The notes under the pieces were generated by a model, which was not told the origin of the DNA, did no database searches, and worked only from the letters and a program-made list of their open reading frames with translations. Of a stretch of 48,098 bases of DNA, positions 46,620 through 48,098 are shown piece by piece; position 1 is the first letter of the stretch, and the number at the start of each line of letters is the position of its first letter. Source of the DNA: Leptospira chreensis. GTDB lineage: Bacteria; Spirochaetota; Leptospiria; Leptospirales; Leptospiraceae. The stretch covers positions 1 through 48,098 of the forward strand of contig NZ_JAFFPS010000016.1 of the NCBI RefSeq assembly GCF_016919165.1, given 5' to 3'. Both the position numbers and the translations under genes were made by a program.

Positions 46620-48000
46620 ACACCAAATAATTTTCCTGGATAGACCAAAGGAAAATCCAGGGTTTATCTTCTCTGATTTTCTCAATGGCTCGGAGAGCAT
46701 CCTCATCCGTTTTGGAAGGTTTGTCTAGAATTCTACCAACCTCAAGATTACGATAGAAGGAACGATTTCCTCCATTCCCCACTTTCTCTGGATGAAAGAG
46801 CGGGTCTAAAAAATTCCAAACAGAATCAAAATCAGAATACCAAGTAAGAAGAGTGAGATCTCCTTTCCCTTCTCCGTTTTCTTTGTATAGGGGTGCTTTC
46901 TCCATTGGTCTTAATTTGATCGTAAGACCAATCTCTTCTAATGCTTGTTTGATGGCGCGTCCTTTGGCTTGGTTTTCGTCATCCCCACGCATCCGAAATT
47001 CCAAAATTGTGGTTTTGATTTTGGGATAACAAGTAGACAATTTTAATTCTGTAATCGCTAAATCCTTGTTATAGTTTTCCACTTGGTTATTTTTTACTTT
47101 TACCATATTTCCCAAATAATGGAAAGGGATGGGTCCATAAGTTAAATCTGCATGATTTTCTAACAATTTCTGAATGATCAAATTTCGAGGGATGGATAAA
47201 TTGAGAGCCGATCGAAAGTGATGATCAAAACAAGGATTGTTTTGGTTGATGGCCACGTATTGAACCGATCTTCCTTTTTTAGTCAGCGTAGATTCTTGAT
47301 TTGCTTCCGGCAGAGAAAGAAGAAAGTCAGTGAGTTTGAAGGCATCTAACTGGCCCTTGCGATACAAAAATAAAGAAGTAGAAGATTGAGGTAAGATCAG
47401 AAATCGGATCTTCTTCGGAAAGTTGGGATCTGTTTCTCCATTAAAGTTTAAGTCTATGAATTCATTTTTTTTCCATGTGATCAGTTTGTATTTTCCATAA
47501 GTATGCAAAACTTCGTGTTCCCATTCCGCTTTGCCGATGATGGATGCAAAAGGTAAACTGAGTTTCTCTTTCCATTCCGTTTCCATGGTGCCCTTTTGAA
47601 ATTCTAACTCCAGTTGGTTTTCGGATAAAGAACGAACTGCCAGTAAGAACTGGTAATCTCCCTTTCTCGGATACGTTTCCTTTATGAGTCGTGATAAACT
47701 GAACTGGATATCTTCCACGGGAGGCGCTGTAGGGCGGAGTTGGAAACGCCAGATTTCCTTGTTTGGGTGGGAAATTTTCTGGTAAGAGAGAATCCAAGGC
47801 GACTGAAAACCCTTGGTCTTGCGGGAAAAGAGGCCCTGGTGCAGGAATTTTGCCAATTTCTGGCCAGACAAGTCAGTGATATAGAGCGGGTCCAAATGGG
47901 CAGGATCGGAAGGAAGTGCGATTTTTAGGTCAAAATCGAGAGTTTCCTTTCGGCAAAAAGTGAGGGACAAGAGAAAGAAAACGAGGGATAAGGTTCTCAT
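46576..48000 (-). CDS. Peptide-type ABC transporter substrate-binding lipoprotein
   Basis: This 474-residue exported protein starts with a lipoprotein signal (RTLSLVFFLLSLTFCRKE), cysteine at residue 16 in a spirochaete-style lipobox L-T-F-C. It resembles family 5 binding proteins for oligopeptides or nickel: IALPSDPAHLDPLYITDLSG near the N-terminus, then APPVEDIQFSLSRLIKETYP, and QYVAINQNNPCFDHHFRSAL, where the family has the conserved region of substrate lobe II. I chose the ATG at 48000; a longer TTG frame at 48039 has no signal and no ribosome-binding site. Its gene end overlaps the convergent PBP gene. Confidence 0.82.
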   Translation of the reverse strand: MRTLSLVFFLLSLTFCRKETLDFDLKIALPSDPAHLDPLYITDLSGQKLAKFLHQGLFSRKTKGFQSPWILSYQKISHPNKEIWRFQLRPTAPPVEDIQFSLSRLIKETYPRKGDYQFLLAVRSLSENQLELEFQKGTMETEWKEKLSLPFASIIGKAEWEHEVLHTYGKYKLITWKKNEFIDLNFNGETDPNFPKKIRFLILPQSSTSLFLYRKGQLDAFKLTDFLLSLPEANQESTLTKKGRSVQYVAINQNNPCFDHHFRSALNLSIPRNLIIQKLLENHADLTYGPIPFHYLGNMVKVKNNQVENYNKDLAITELKLSTCYPKIKTTILEFRMRGDDENQAKGRAIKQALEEIGLTIKLRPMEKAPLYKENGEGKGDLTLLTWYSDFDSVWNFLDPLFHPEKVGNGGNRSFYRNLEVGRILDKPSKTDEDALRAIEKIREDKPWIFLWSIQENYLVSKDFLRYNALADFL

Positions 48001-48010
48001 ACGTGAAGAT

Positions 48011-48098
48011 TTACCGAAAACTCTGGCCATACTTGGCAAAATACAAATACAGACTTAGCTTCGGTGTTTTCTTGTCCATATTTGTTTCCATTTTTAAT
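48011..48098 (-). CDS. Possible partial upstream gene (3' end)
   Basis: A minus-strand frame is open from the right edge to a TAA at 48011, ending with KKTPKLSLYLYFAKYGQSFR. The stop is 10 bp upstream of the SBP start, as in an operon. Only 28 residues are visible. The piece could be the C-terminus of an ABC transporter component, but nothing in it confirms this. It may also be untranslated leader, since ATGs lie near its left end. Confidence 0.25.
   Translation of the reverse strand, partial: LKMETNMDKKTPKLSLYLYFAKYGQSFR

Overview
The window looks like a chromosomal segment of a spirochaete of the genus Leptospira, most likely a free-living (saprophytic) species, although the clade is only a guess. 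The evidence is a porin that closely matches leptospiral OmpL1, a DUF1574-like SGNH protein beside an MBOAT acyltransferase, very acidic proteins with spirochaete-style repeat motifs, moderate-to-low GC and frequent TTG/GTG starts. I see no rRNA, tRNA, CRISPR array, insertion sequence or prophage. No gene-free stretch exceeds about 150 bp.

Region 1 (1-5515) is the F-type ATP synthase operon, running atpE (cut at the left edge), atpF, atpH, atpA, atpG, atpD, atpC. Region 2 (5563-12815) is a same-strand cluster of five genes: an anchored SLBB protein, a 746-aa Asp/Glu-rich protein with seven copies of a short motif, a GAF protein ending in a degenerate GGDEF-like domain, an AlgI-type MBOAT acyltransferase and an SGNH-like partner. 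This is the least explained part of the window.

Region 3 (12777-15853) holds a small DUF5808-like gene, carA and an exported hypothetical on the minus strand, then ompL1 with a near-consensus promoter and a clear terminator. Region 4 (15917-21510) carries a pterin dehydratase, two EamA transporters, ung, an RlmL-like methyltransferase with an altered SAM motif, an AI-2E-family permease and a cyclic-nucleotide-binding protein lacking an HTH. Region 5 (21570-28169) has bioD-bioA-bioB (no bioF here), a sugar:cation-type symporter, a 59-aa gene, a GDSL hydrolase and serB.

Region 6 (28140-34115, minus strand) runs aroE, folC, a TetR regulator with a palindromic operator-like site, trpF and mutS. 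Region 7 (34190-39752) has a small membrane protein, a family 2 glycosyltransferase, a GHKL ATPase, a degenerate exported amidohydrolase, a four-S1-domain protein, trmL and an RsbW-like GHKL protein. Region 8 (39759-48098) carries uvrB, lon, a bifunctional class A penicillin-binding protein and a convergent extracellular solute-binding lipoprotein.

Most of the window is housekeeping: energy, DNA repair, cofactor and amino-acid synthesis, and cell wall. Novelty is concentrated in the acidic-repeat/GAF/MBOAT cluster, in several proteins that keep a fold but lost catalytic residues, in small RNA hairpins that appear to cover ribosome-binding sites, and in repeated overlap of convergent gene ends.
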